From assembly GCF_004770995.1 (NCBI RefSeq), contig NZ_RQHW01000026.1, forward strand, positions 1-49,476: a stretch of DNA of 49,476 bases, written 5' to 3'. The notes under the pieces were generated by a model. It did not search any database. It was not told where the DNA came from and saw only the letters and a list, made by a program, of their open reading frames with translations. The stretch's first letter is position 1. Every line of letters begins with the position of its first letter. Below, one piece after another: positions 15,533 through 23,998 of this stretch. This DNA is from Leptospira idonii. GTDB taxonomy: Bacteria > Spirochaetota > Leptospiria > Leptospirales > Leptospiraceae. Made by a program: the position numbers and the translations under genes.

Positions 15533-16009
15533 TTATCCGATCGATCGTTTTAGCTTTTGTTTCAGGGATTTATTGGAAGCTTCCAATTTAGAAATTGTTT
15601 TTTCATTGGAAGAAATTTGAGAAAGGATCGCTTGGATTTTTCCGGCAAAACCAACTCCTGCATTCACTCGCCCTTTTTTACCGGCAGCTTTTTTAGCCGT
15701 TTTTCGAGGACTTCTCTTCTTACCTTTCTTAGCGGAAACTTTCCTTTTTTTCACAGCCGATTTTCTCTTCTTCTTAGCCGGTTTGGATTTCTTCGCCTTA
15801 GGAGCGGTTCCATCCTGCTTTTGCCAGTTGATCAAAGTTAGTACGGATACTCCGTATTGAGCAGCTGCTGCGGATTGACCGCCTCTTCCGTTCTTTTCGT
15901 TGTAATCTTCGATGAATTTTAAGATCTCTTTTTTTTGAGACGCATCATAACGAACTCCGCCAGACCCTTTTCCCGATTTCTTTTCTGGTTGTGTTTCTTT
16001 GTTTCCCAA
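15533..16009 (-). CDS. Histone H1-like basic protein with an N-terminal helix-turn-helix-like domain
   Basis: 158 residues in three parts. Residues 18-65 (RYDASQKKEILKFIED, GRGGQSAAAAQYGVS, LTLINWQK) look like a transposase-type or homeodomain-like HTH. Residues 70-115 are almost only Lys, Arg, Ala, Ser and Pro (KKSKPAKKKRKSAVKKRK and further), like the tail of histone H1 and bacterial H1 homologues. Residues 120-158 form a short coiled coil (ISKLEASNKSLKQKLK). It probably binds DNA non-specifically and compacts or organises the nucleoid, with the coil allowing oligomers. Related architectures are, from memory, known in Planctomycetes. It is transcribed alone, divergent from fumC. Confidence 0.82.
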   Translation of the reverse strand: MGNKETQPEKKSGKGSGGVRYDASQKKEILKFIEDYNEKNGRGGQSAAAAQYGVSVLTLINWQKQDGTAPKAKKSKPAKKKRKSAVKKRKVSAKKGKKRSPRKTAKKAAGKKGRVNAGVGFAGKIQAILSQISSNEKTISKLEASNKSLKQKLKRSIG

Positions 16010-16192
16010 TGGCTTTTCCTTTGTTTCTTACTGTCTCTTTCTATCTATATCGTGCAAAAAGACCAAAGACTATATTAGATTTCCTAAATGATCGAACAAG
16101 TTAAAAAACCTTTCTTCTTTTTCCGTTTTTCCTTTCCATAATCATTTATTCTATAAAATAGGAACCGTAAATAAACTTAAATCAGAGGATTT

Positions 16193-17584
16193 ATGAGCAC
16201 TAGAAAAGAATCAGACTCTATGGGCGAAATAGAAGTTGAATCCAGTAAATACTGGGGAGCCCAAACGGAAAGGTCGCTTCACCATTTCAAAATCGGAGGA
16301 GATCGTTTTCCCAGAGAAATGATTCGAGCCTTCGGAATTCTAAAAAAATCCGCAGCCATCGTAAATCACGAGTTAGGCATTCTTGCTGCAGATAAAAAAG
16401 ACCTCATCCTCAAAGCGGCGGACGAAGTCATCGCAGGGAAATTAGACGATCATTTTCCTTTGGTGGTTTGGCAAACAGGTTCCGGCACTCAAACGAACAT
16501 GAACGTGAACGAAGTCATTTCCAACCGCGCTATCGAAATGGCAGGAGGAGTGATGGGTTCCAAAAAACCGATCCATCCGAACGACGACGTAAACAAAGCA
16601 CAAAGCTCCAACGATACTTTTCCTACAGCAATGCATATCGCTGCAGGAGAACAATTGGTACACAAACTCATTCCTGCACTTAAAACTCTTCGTGCCACCT
16701 TACAAAAAAAATCGGAAGCCTTCCAAAATGTGATCAAAATCGGAAGAACCCACTTACAGGATGCAACTCCTCTCACACTCGGACAAGAATTTTCAGGTTA
16801 CGTACAACAATTGACCTACGGAATCGAAAGAGTAGAAAGAACACTTCCTTCCGTTTACAGACTCGCATTAGGTGGAACTGCAGTAGGAACAGGACTCAAC
16901 ACCCATCCTGAATTTGCCGTAAAAGGTGCAGCAGCCATTGCCAAAGAAACAGGACTTCCTTTCGTCACTGCGGAAAATAAATTCGAAGCGCTTGCCGCCC
17001 ACGATTCTCTTGTGGAAGTCAGCGGAGTTTTGAAAACGATCGCAGCTTCTCTTATGAAAATAGCAAACGACATTCGATGGCTCGCTTCCGGCCCTCGCTG
17101 CGGGATCGGTGAAATCACCATTCCTGAAAACGAACCAGGATCTTCGATTATGCCTGGTAAGGTGAACCCTACTCAATCCGAAGCGATGACGATGGTAGCG
17201 GCTCAAGTGATCGGAAACGATGTGGCAGTGAACGTGGGAGGATCTTCCGGAAACTTCGAATTGAACGTTTTCAAACCGGTGATCATCTTCAACGTTTTGA
17301 ATTCGATTCGACTTCTTGCGGATGCAGCGATTTCCTTCGAAGAACATTGTGCCAGAGGAATCGAACCGAACCAAGAGAACATTCAATACAACTTGAACAA
17401 CTCACTGATGTTAGTGACTGCTCTCAATCCTCATATCGGTTACGACAACGCAGCGAAAATCGCAAAAACGGCACACAAAAACAATTCCACTCTCAAAGAA
17501 ACAGGAATTCAATTGGGGCTTCTCACTGCAGAACAATTCGACCAGTGGGTGCGTCCGGAAGATATGATTTCTCCGAAGCTGTAA
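16193..17584 (+). CDS. fumC: Class II fumarate hydratase
   Basis: 463 residues, normal for the family. It converts fumarate to L-malate in the TCA cycle in the cytoplasm, without an iron-sulfur cluster. Motifs seen: [43 protein letters not shown] and the signature [16 protein letters not shown] (near 312-327) with the catalytic loop Ser. AGAGGA precedes the ATG. It is monocistronic, with a hairpin downstream. Aspartase and adenylosuccinate lyase share the fold, but the motif set is that of fumarase. Confidence 0.97.
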   Translation: MSTRKESDSMGEIEVESSKYWGAQTERSLHHFKIGGDRFPREMIRAFGILKKSAAIVNHELGILAADKKDLILKAADEVIAGKLDDHFPLVVWQTGSGTQTNMNVNEVISNRAIEMAGGVMGSKKPIHPNDDVNKAQSSNDTFPTAMHIAAGEQLVHKLIPALKTLRATLQKKSEAFQNVIKIGRTHLQDATPLTLGQEFSGYVQQLTYGIERVERTLPSVYRLALGGTAVGTGLNTHPEFAVKGAAAIAKETGLPFVTAENKFEALAAHDSLVEVSGVLKTIAASLMKIANDIRWLASGPRCGIGEITIPENEPGSSIMPGKVNPTQSEAMTMVAAQVIGNDVAVNVGGSSGNFELNVFKPVIIFNVLNSIRLLADAAISFEEHCARGIEPNQENIQYNLNNSLMLVTALNPHIGYDNAAKIAKTAHKNNSTLKETGIQLGLLTAEQFDQWVRPEDMISPKL

Positions 17585-17600
17585 CAAGAATTTAACGAAA

Positions 17601-17635
17601 ACCCGTTCGTATGATTTCCATCAGAACGGACGGGT
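17601..17635 (+). terminator. Hairpin after fumC
   Basis: ACCCGTTCGT pairs with ACGGACGGGT (10 bp, one G-T wobble) around a 15-base loop, 17 bases past the fumC stop. No T-run follows. Confidence 0.5.
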
Positions 17636-17650
17636 GAAATGTATAACTGT

Positions 17651-17735
17651 GGGCGCCTCGCACCGGTTTTAAAACAGCAGTTTTTCTTTAAACCGCGATC
17701 AGGCTCTCACTCGACGGGGGCGCTCGTTCGATCCT
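17651..17735. repeat. G+C-rich structured intergenic segment sharing a 12-mer with 23306-23317
   Basis: It starts with GGGCGCCTCGCA, found again at 23306-23317. Inside, CGGTTTTAAA pairs with TTTAAACCG, and GCGCC near the start pairs with GGCGC near the end, giving a branched foldback. It lies between the convergent fumC and DUF4136 genes. Nature unknown; it may be a decayed copy of an intergenic repeat. Confidence 0.4.
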
Positions 17736-17752
17736 TGGCGCAACACCTTATC

Positions 17753-18349
17753 TCAGTTACAAGTCCAATCCACTTCAGGAAATTGTTTTCGAATCTCGGA
17801 AGTTTCATCGTCCCCTCGAAAGAAAGAACGTTTTCGATTCAGAAAAGATTTCGGATACTGATCTAAAACGGAAACAATCAACTCGGGAACAGTAACGATG
17901 ATCTCGGAACATGAATTTTCTTCGTTCGATTCTCCATGCCAAAGGATGTTCTCTTTCGTATCCAAAAAACGAACGGAAAACATTTTGTTGTATATCTCCG
18001 TAGAATACACATTCGCACTCGAATATCCATATCCGAAATAATACGGATAACCTCCATAAGGTCCTGAAGTTTGAGTGACCACTCTCTTCCATTCCCCCGC
18101 CCCCTTCACGGAATAACGAAAAGAAATATAAAAGTCGGGAGAGGATGTATTTTCCTTAAACCCCATTTTTTGTAATCGATAACGAATCACTTTCGAGATG
18201 AAATCCGCTTTGATATCGTTCGGATCTACTTGAAACGCAAAACTTCCTTTCTCAGGAGCTTGGTTGTTTTTGGTATCCGTTCTAGTGGCAATCGTAGTGC
18301 AATTCTTCAGAAATAAAATGAGGATCAGAAAGAAGATGAACCGGTTCAT
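17753..18349 (-). CDS. DUF4136-like lipoprotein
   Basis: 198 residues. MNRFIFFLILILFLKNC is a lipoprotein signal (Cys17). The mature part has the layout of DUF4136 proteins: a strand with GSFAFQV, a helix (DFISKVIRYRLQKMGF), SSPDFYISFRYSV, a Gly/Tyr-rich loop (YGGYPYYFGYGYSSANVY) and a final strand pair around FLDTKENILWHGESN. It is likely attached to the outer membrane facing the periplasm. Function is unknown for the family. It is convergent with fumC. Confidence 0.78.
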   Translation of the reverse strand: MNRFIFFLILILFLKNCTTIATRTDTKNNQAPEKGSFAFQVDPNDIKADFISKVIRYRLQKMGFKENTSSPDFYISFRYSVKGAGEWKRVVTQTSGPYGGYPYYFGYGYSSANVYSTEIYNKMFSVRFLDTKENILWHGESNEENSCSEIIVTVPELIVSVLDQYPKSFLNRKRSFFRGDDETSEIRKQFPEVDWTCN

Positions 18350-18384
18350 ATATCCTATCCATGTATTCTCTAAATCATTTGACT

Positions 18385-18567
18385 TCAGCCGAACTCTTTT
18401 TGACAGGAAGAGGCGTCTTTTCTATAGGAGGAAAAGATTTCGTTTTTTATAACAGGTAGAACAAAAGATTCTTCTCCTGTTTCGAATTTGATATCGGTCA
18501 ACTCTACAAAACGATTGTAGAAACTGCCATGGATCGATGTCTCTGAAACGAAAGCGCAAAATACCAT
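18385..18567 (-). CDS. Possible small protein upstream of the DUF4136 lipoprotein
   Basis: A 60-codon frame with protein-like composition (SFYNRFVELTDIKFETGEES) ends 35 bp before the lipoprotein start in the same direction. There is no convincing SD, and no known motif. It could be a chance open frame in the 380-bp region between divergent genes. Confidence 0.28.
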   Translation of the reverse strand: MVFCAFVSETSIHGSFYNRFVELTDIKFETGEESFVLPVIKNEIFSSYRKDASSCQKEFG

Positions 18568-18685
18568 TGTTTATATAGAAAGCACGACCTTTCAATCTTG
18601 AGTGGCAAATCCTTATATTCGCATCTCATTTACATATTTCATTCATCAGACTCTTTTATTTTTTTAAAAAATCGTATATTTCCCA

Positions 18686-18713
18686 TTGACAAAAATATTT
18701 TTTTGCGTAAATT
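18686..18713 (+). promoter_or_regulatory. Sigma70-type promoter of the thioredoxin-fold gene
   Basis: TTGACA (18686-18691), a 16-bp spacer and TAAATT (18708-18713) lie just upstream of GAGG and the ATG at 18731. This also argues against the upstream TTG start, which would overlap the -35 box. Confidence 0.65.
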
Positions 18714-18730
18714 CTCGCCCGAGGTATTTT

Positions 18731-19879
18731 ATGAAGGTCATCCACGACAAATACAAAGCGTTTGCTCTTTTTTCCATCTTTCTATCCACTTCCTTATTGG
18801 CTCAAACAGAGAGTTCTTTTCAAGTTCAGCCTGCCAGCCTAGAAATCAAATCGGGAGGAAACGCAGATATCAGTGTAGATGTTTTCGTACCGGAAGATAA
18901 ACACTTATATGTGAAAAAAGTTTCCGCACTCAGCTTCAATATTCCCACAGAATTTTCCACGAAAACCAAAGGTTTCAGCGTCATCATAAAAGAAGCACCT
19001 TCTTCCGAGAAAAAAGGAGAAGATTACATTCTCCCCGGAAAAGGTTCTACAAAAGCGGGAACTTATGTACTCACCGTTTTTGAAACAGGAGGAAGAAACG
19101 CATCCAAATTGGCAACTAACGTAGCTTTGGAAATCAAAACCCAATGGTGCATCACTGCATCCGAAAAATGTCTGGAACCGAAAACGATCAAAAAGAACAT
19201 CAGCATCACTGTTTCCGGAGACAAACAAGCTTCCCCTGGAGTTAAGTCCAGAAGTGTGGGAGGTGGAGTGCAATGGATCAGCTCCCTCAACACTGCTAAG
19301 TCGAATGCGGCAAATTCCAAACAAAACATTTTCGCCATCGTTACTGCTCCTGAATGGTGCGGTTACTGCCAACATTTAGAAACGGAAGTGTTCGCAAAAG
19401 ACTCTGTCATCAAAACGTTAAATTCAAAGTTCATCCCCTTACAAGTATTAGATACGAGCGGCGACTTGAATAAATTCAAATTCGAAGGGTATCCTACCAT
19501 GTTCATCATGGATTCCAAAGGAAAGTTCATTCTGTCCGATTTTGCAGGAAGCGACGAAAAAAGTTTTCTTGCTGCAATCAAAAAATACGAATCTTCCGCA
19601 ACTACGGATAATAATTCCCCTTTGCCGTCCACAATCAACATAGAAGCGTCTTCTTTTAGTTATGTGATTAAACAAAAAGTAAGCTTCCAAAGAAACGCAG
19701 ACGGATCCTGGACACAATCATCTGGAAGCGAGGCGAGCAAACTTACAGAGATTCGAAGAGATGAAAACTTCATCATAGTTAGAAACGATAAAGATTCTCA
19801 AACCTATGCACTTCCCGCCAAAGGAAAAAAAGCATACATTTTAAAAAACAGTCAATGGGAACTTTTAGATACGGAATAA
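18731..19879 (+). CDS. Secreted protein with a thioredoxin-fold domain (DsbD-C/thioredoxin_7-like)
   Basis: 382 residues from the ATG at 18731 (GAGG seven bases upstream). The signal peptide ends near LLAQTES. Residues about 25-150 form a beta domain like the N-terminal part of DsbD (SFQVQPASLEIKSGGNADISVDVFVP, then WCITASEKCLEP). Residues about 170-290 are a thioredoxin domain with the active site APEWCGYCQHLETEVF and the cis-Pro segment GYPTMFIMDSKG. The last 80 residues are a separate beta region. It likely reduces or isomerises disulfides or delivers electrons in the periplasm. It lacks the DsbD membrane domain. It is followed by a strong hairpin. Confidence 0.87.
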   Translation: MKVIHDKYKAFALFSIFLSTSLLAQTESSFQVQPASLEIKSGGNADISVDVFVPEDKHLYVKKVSALSFNIPTEFSTKTKGFSVIIKEAPSSEKKGEDYILPGKGSTKAGTYVLTVFETGGRNASKLATNVALEIKTQWCITASEKCLEPKTIKKNISITVSGDKQASPGVKSRSVGGGVQWISSLNTAKSNAANSKQNIFAIVTAPEWCGYCQHLETEVFAKDSVIKTLNSKFIPLQVLDTSGDLNKFKFEGYPTMFIMDSKGKFILSDFAGSDEKSFLAAIKKYESSATTDNNSPLPSTINIEASSFSYVIKQKVSFQRNADGSWTQSSGSEASKLTEIRRDENFIIVRNDKDSQTYALPAKGKKAYILKNSQWELLDTE

Positions 19880-19899
19880 TTTAAATTCAGATGAACAAA

Positions 19900-19929
19900 A
19901 GAGACGGGATATATAAAAATCCCGTCTCT
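19900..19929. terminator. Strong hairpin terminator after the thioredoxin-fold gene
   Basis: AGAGACGGGAT and ATCCCGTCTCT are perfect 11-bp complements around an 8-base A/T loop, 21 bases past the stop. The T-run is better on the minus strand, but the stem alone is strong. Confidence 0.75.
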
Positions 19930-20010
19930 AAAACAAACCCCAATAGAACAATTTTAAGAAAACACTTGTTAATATTCATGACAAGATCAATCCTTATCGT
20001 AAGGTCGAAA

Positions 20011-20931
20011 GTGAAATATCCAATTCTAATCATTCTGCTTATTCTTTTTACATTTTGCAAAGAACAAGCCTCGAATAAAAAAACTGAAAACAATACTGAA
20101 TATCTTTTAGTTTCAGCGAAACCTTATATCAACATTAGAAAACAACCTAACCAAAATTCCGAAAAAATAGGGAAAATTGAATATGGTAAGATCGTCTCCG
20201 TTATCGAAAAATCTACTATTTCAGAAACAATTGATTCTAAAACCGGATTCTGGGTTAAAGTCAATCATAACGGTACTACCGGATGGGTTTTCGATGCATT
20301 TCTGGCAAAATCAATCAACTACTTTGATCTCTTCAAAGCCATTGTCAAAACTGTACCTTCTCCAAACAAAGATTATACTCTTGTAATAAAATCAAAAGAA
20401 GAAGGAAATGAAAAATGCGACGAAAATTTTAATGTACATTCTTGCATTTTTGCAGTCTTTAAAGGAGCAAAACAAGTCTCGGAACCAATCGATGAAATTT
20501 ATCCAAATGTTTGGGAAACAAATACCTCAATTTTAGCTTCATCCAACTACAACGATGGCGATTATCAAGAAATTGAATTTTTTAGATTAAGAGCTGAAAA
20601 TAATTTTAAAAAAGAAAGTCTACTTGCATATACGACTTTTTTACACAGTAACGAACCTACTCATATCGCCCCTCAGCACTATATCGATGGTTTTGATAAA
20701 CTTGAAATCGTTTGTAAAGATGAAGATTGTATCTATTTTCTGACCCCTATTGATTCCAAAATGATATTAATTGAAAAGATTGTTTCTGATAAAAGAATAA
20801 AAATACATGAAATTGAAGACAAAATAAATTATAATTTAATCGCAGACCCGGATCGAATTTTATTTAAAGATAGTTCGAAGCTCTATACGATACGTTTTCA
20901 TGACAATGCTCCCATAGAATTACTTAAATAA
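20011..20931 (+). CDS. SH3b-domain lipoprotein of unknown function
   Basis: 306 residues from a GTG at 20011, chosen because AAGG lies at ideal spacing and the result (MKYPILIILLILFTFC) is a clean lipoprotein signal; earlier in-frame starts fall near or in the terminator at 19900-19929. Residues about 33-100 form a bacterial SH3 domain (SAKPYINIRKQPNQNSEKIGKI, then WVKVNHNGTTGWVFDAFL), usually a cell-wall or ligand-binding module. The remaining ~200 residues are unrecognised. The gene is clearly more AT-rich than its neighbours, suggesting a different origin. It is convergent with the methyltransferase at 20953. Confidence 0.78.
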   Translation: MKYPILIILLILFTFCKEQASNKKTENNTEYLLVSAKPYINIRKQPNQNSEKIGKIEYGKIVSVIEKSTISETIDSKTGFWVKVNHNGTTGWVFDAFLAKSINYFDLFKAIVKTVPSPNKDYTLVIKSKEEGNEKCDENFNVHSCIFAVFKGAKQVSEPIDEIYPNVWETNTSILASSNYNDGDYQEIEFFRLRAENNFKKESLLAYTTFLHSNEPTHIAPQHYIDGFDKLEIVCKDEDCIYFLTPIDSKMILIEKIVSDKRIKIHEIEDKINYNLIADPDRILFKDSSKLYTIRFHDNAPIELLK

Positions 20932-20952
20932 AACAAAAGACATTCTGTTAGA

Positions 20953-21576
20953 TCAGATACGAAGTTTCTCCCAAACTTCCAACTCATCCGAACTGCTTCC
21001 GATTTTTCGAATCCTTTTGAAATCGGAAGGCATCCTTCCTCCGAATCCGTAATAAGTAATGATTTTAGTTCCCGGCTTCAATTCCTTGAATTTTTCCTTC
21101 AATCGAATCAGATTCTGAACGTACAACATAGAAGACTTCGGCAAACTCTCATCAATCGAATGTCTACCGGTCATTTGCTCATACAAAGGATTAAAACAAT
21201 ATACATGAGAATATAAGGAAATATCAAAATTTAAAAAATCTCTTTGTAAAAATTTCAAGTGACCGATATCTAATTTCTTTTTCCAAAAATCCGCAAATTG
21301 AAACAGCTCTTTTCGAATTTCCACTCCCGTCACAGGGAATGAATTCCACAAAGACAATAGGATGGCGAGTTTACCCGGACCCGATCCTAGATCGACAAAG
21401 GAAGTTACCTTTTCCGTTTTTAGATACTCTGAAATAGATTTAATGACGGACACGGAAGTCCATTGGTAAGGAGAAAGAAGGCGAAGAGGTTCCGGTAGAA
21501 TGAGATCGAAATCATCATCGGTAATGTTTTTAACATTGGTTATTTTCTCTTTCCAAAGAGAAACATCGTCTTTCAT
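20953..21576 (-). CDS. SAM-dependent methyltransferase, class I
   Basis: 207 residues. Motif I is SFVDLGSGPGKLAILLSL, motif II VTGVEIRKELFQFA, and the post-II acidic strand FLQRDFLNFD; YCFNPLYEQM fills the motif IV position. This pattern is shared with DOT1-like and small rRNA or protein methyltransferases. The substrate is unknown. It is cytoplasmic. It lies 55 bp downstream of the TetR gene in the same direction and may be part of that operon. Confidence 0.8.
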   Translation of the reverse strand: MKDDVSLWKEKITNVKNITDDDFDLILPEPLRLLSPYQWTSVSVIKSISEYLKTEKVTSFVDLGSGPGKLAILLSLWNSFPVTGVEIRKELFQFADFWKKKLDIGHLKFLQRDFLNFDISLYSHVYCFNPLYEQMTGRHSIDESLPKSSMLYVQNLIRLKEKFKELKPGTKIITYYGFGGRMPSDFKRIRKIGSSSDELEVWEKLRI

Positions 21577-21631
21577 TCGATCCGGTCCAACCTTAAAGAA
21601 ATGTCATGAAGCGATTCCCGAATCCATCACA

Positions 21632-22228
21632 TCAAGATCCTCCTGCACCGCTCCAAAGAGTTTCCAACACTTGTTTCAGTAATTTTTCCCTTTTCTCAGT
21701 TAGATGCTGATACACTAACTTAGGATGGTGGAATCCAACCGTTGATTCGAAAAAAACTTTTTCCAAAGAAGAAGCAGATTCTCCTTGGATCGATTTCTCA
21801 TCCAAAGCTTTCCGCAGAATCCCTTCCAATTGTCTGTGCATTTCGTTCACATGTTTGATTACGAAAGTTTTTTTTGCTTCTGCGGCGTTATCGAACGCTT
21901 TGTATAATTCCGGATCTGTTTGCACTTTTTCCTTTTTCAATTGATGAAAAAGAAGAAACCATTCCCAAAGAAGATCTTTCGCACTCTTCTTCTTTTCAGT
22001 GACCTTTAAAAGCGCCTCATCCATTCGAAGCAGCCAACGTTCCGAAACGGAATCGAGAAGTGCCGACTTATCCGGAAAATGTTTGTACAAGGCGACATGG
22101 CTCACATCCAAATCCTTAGCAATGTCCACCAATCTGAATTTATCAAAACCGTGCCGACGAATTCTTTCTTCGGCGGCATCGGTCGCTTTTTCCCGAATCT
22201 CTTCCGGGCTGAGTCCCGTTCTAGGCAT
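21632..22228 (-). CDS. TetR-family transcriptional regulator
   Basis: 198 residues. The N-terminal HTH is clear: AAEERIRRHGFDKFRLVDIAKDLDVSHVALYKHFPDKSALLDSV (about 18-62). The C-terminal helical domain (about 75-198) should bind an unknown ligand. The start lies 3 bp after the aldo-keto reductase stop, so the two are co-transcribed. It probably represses that operon, and a palindromic site upstream of the reductase (23245-23277) is a good candidate operator. Confidence 0.9.
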   Translation of the reverse strand: MPRTGLSPEEIREKATDAAEERIRRHGFDKFRLVDIAKDLDVSHVALYKHFPDKSALLDSVSERWLLRMDEALLKVTEKKKSAKDLLWEWFLLFHQLKKEKVQTDPELYKAFDNAAEAKKTFVIKHVNEMHRQLEGILRKALDEKSIQGESASSLEKVFFESTVGFHHPKLVYQHLTEKREKLLKQVLETLWSGAGGS

Positions 22229-22231
22229 ACT

Positions 22232-23230
22232 TCAATGAACTACATGAGCCATTCCCTGTGAAGGATATCTTTCTCCCGAAATCGCATTTTCGTGAAAAAT
22301 GGAAGCAAGCTCTGTCAACTCTTCCGCACTCAAACGAATCTCCGCAGCCTTTAGATTCTCCGCTAATCGGGATCTTTTGGAAGTGCCGATCAAAGTCAAA
22401 ATATCATCTCCCTGACCTGCGACCCAAGCAAGAGCTATCTGAGAAGGAGTTGCCCCTTTTCGATCCGCAAATCTTTTCAATACGGAAACAACTTCGTTAT
22501 TCTTTGTTAGATTGTCGGAAGAGAAACGAGGGGAAAAAGAACGAAAATCTCCTGCCGCCAAACTTCCATTTATTGTTCCTGACAAAAGACCTCTCGACAA
22601 AGCACCGTAAGCAACAAGTGCGATTCCCAGTTCTCTCAGAGTAGGAAGAATTTTTGTTTCCGCAATTCTTGTAGCTAGGGAGTATTCGATCTCTAAAGCG
22701 GAAACAGGATGCACTTTATGAGCCCTTCGAATCAAATCGGAAGAAGTTTCGGAAAGTCCCAGAAAACGCACTTTACCGTCCTGGATCAATTCGGAGATAG
22801 CACCTACGGTCTCTTCGATGGGAACATTCGGATCCGGGCGGGAAGGCTGATACAAATCGATGTAGTCCGTGCCTAATCTTTGTAAGGAGTAAGTCACAAA
22901 GTTTTTTACCGCCTGAGGACGAAGATCATAACCTAAAAATTCTCCCTTATGCGTACGAATGGCACCGAATTTCACGCTGATAAAAAACTGATCCCTCTTT
23001 CCTTTGATCGCTTCTCTCAATAGAAGTTCGTTATGCCCCATCCCGTAAAAATCTCCAGTATTGAAAAAGTTGATCCCTGCTTCCAAAGCGGCATGAATCG
23101 TGGCCACACTTTCCTCATCGTCTCTGGTCTCTTTCGATCCGTAAAAATCGGACATACCCATGCAACCCAATCCGTATCGAGAGACAAGAGGACCTCCTTT
23201 CCCCAAACTGATTTTATCTAACTGACCCAT
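22232..23230 (-). CDS. Aldo/keto reductase
   Basis: 332 residues with the TIM-barrel AKR layout: VSRYGLGCMGMSDFYG, FFNTGDFYGMGHNE (catalytic Asp and Tyr), SVKFGAI (catalytic Lys) and DLYQPSRPDPNVPIEETVGAI. The usual His after DLYQ is replaced (PSR), as in the AKR13-like branch. It should reduce aldehydes or ketones with NADPH. GGAGG precedes the ATG. It is the first gene of an operon with the TetR regulator. Confidence 0.92.
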   Translation of the reverse strand: MGQLDKISLGKGGPLVSRYGLGCMGMSDFYGSKETRDDEESVATIHAALEAGINFFNTGDFYGMGHNELLLREAIKGKRDQFFISVKFGAIRTHKGEFLGYDLRPQAVKNFVTYSLQRLGTDYIDLYQPSRPDPNVPIEETVGAISELIQDGKVRFLGLSETSSDLIRRAHKVHPVSALEIEYSLATRIAETKILPTLRELGIALVAYGALSRGLLSGTINGSLAAGDFRSFSPRFSSDNLTKNNEVVSVLKRFADRKGATPSQIALAWVAGQGDDILTLIGTSKRSRLAENLKAAEIRLSAEELTELASIFHENAISGERYPSQGMAHVVH

Positions 23231-23244
23231 ATGGAACCTCCAAA

Positions 23245-23277
23245 AGTTACATATTATTTATTTTGTAATTTGTAACT
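23245..23277 (-). promoter_or_regulatory. Candidate TetR operator upstream of the aldo/keto reductase
   Basis: AGTTACA (23245-23251) and TGTAACT (23271-23277) are perfect complements 19 bases apart. A third half-site TGTAA lies at 23264-23268. The site is 15 bp upstream of the reductase start, where a repressor encoded in the same operon would act. Confidence 0.5.
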
Positions 23278-23384
23278 ATTTAGACAAATCTTTTCTCGTT
23301 TTGGAGGGCGCCTCGCATCTTTTTTTTAGAAAAAATCATTTCCTGGCCACGACCAGGTACTTCGCTGGAATCAAATGCTTAACG

Positions 23385-23410
23385 GCGAAACATGTTTTGC
23401 CCTGTTTCGC
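23385..23410 (-). terminator. Hairpin directly after the DHFR-like gene
   Basis: GCGAAACA and TGTTTCGC (8 bp, 10-base loop) abut the stop codon at 23411. No T-run follows on the minus strand. A smaller foldback, CCTGG-CCACGA-CCAGG (23342-23357), lies further downstream. Confidence 0.45.
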
Positions 23411-23950
23411 TTACACTTCGTAGATCAATTGCACAACCCCGGATCTGAAAACATTGGTTTTGGCCAGTTTCAATCCCAACGGCTGTTTTAAATCTTCGAA
23501 TAAAGGTTTTCCGCTTCCTAAAGCGATCGGGTGTACTGAAATTCTATAGGTGTCGATCAGACCCAAATGGATAAAGGTTTTGATTAAGCTGGCTCCACCA
23601 TAAAGCCAAATATCTTTTCCCTCTTGTTTTTTAATCTCTGTTATATGGTTTTGTATGTCGGAAGTTATGAAGGTTGCATTTTCGTCCTGCCTGTCTTGAC
23701 CGGAGAAAACATATTTTTTCTTGGAATGGACTCCTTTCCATAACGACTGTTCTGCCGGGCTGGCGTTTGCATCCGGTTGAAAATTTCCCCATGCATCATA
23801 ACTGACTCTTCCGTAGAATATCGTGTCAATGGTAGATAAAAAACCGTCGAAGTTCATATCGTCGTCCATGATGCACCAATCGATTTCTCCGTTCGGGCCT
23901 TCAATGAATCCGTCTAAGGTTGCTGCTAGATCTAAGATGATTTTTTTCAT
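23411..23950 (-). CDS. Dihydrofolate reductase-family protein (RibD C-terminal domain-like)
   Basis: 179 residues from the ATG at 23950 (MKKIILDLAATLDGFIEGPNGEIDW), the classic start of YwjB/YyaP-like proteins; the upstream extension is non-family sequence. DTIFYGRVSYD, EGKDIWLYGGASLIKTFIHLGLIDTYRISVHPIALGSGKPLFEDL cover the NADPH-binding loop (GG) and the closing strands. It is probably an NADPH-dependent reductase; the substrate is not known for this group, and folate or pyrimidine reduction is not established. Confidence 0.9.
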   Translation of the reverse strand: MKKIILDLAATLDGFIEGPNGEIDWCIMDDDMNFDGFLSTIDTIFYGRVSYDAWGNFQPDANASPAEQSLWKGVHSKKKYVFSGQDRQDENATFITSDIQNHITEIKKQEGKDIWLYGGASLIKTFIHLGLIDTYRISVHPIALGSGKPLFEDLKQPLGLKLAKTNVFRSGVVQLIYEV

Positions 23951-23998
23951 TTTCTTGTTATCACATAAAGTCTGATTGTGAGTCAAGATTTACGGAAG

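Noticed and set aside
18686..18730. TTG start for the thioredoxin-fold gene
   Set aside because: It coincides with a TTGACA -35 box; the ATG at 18731 has an SD and starts a good signal peptide.
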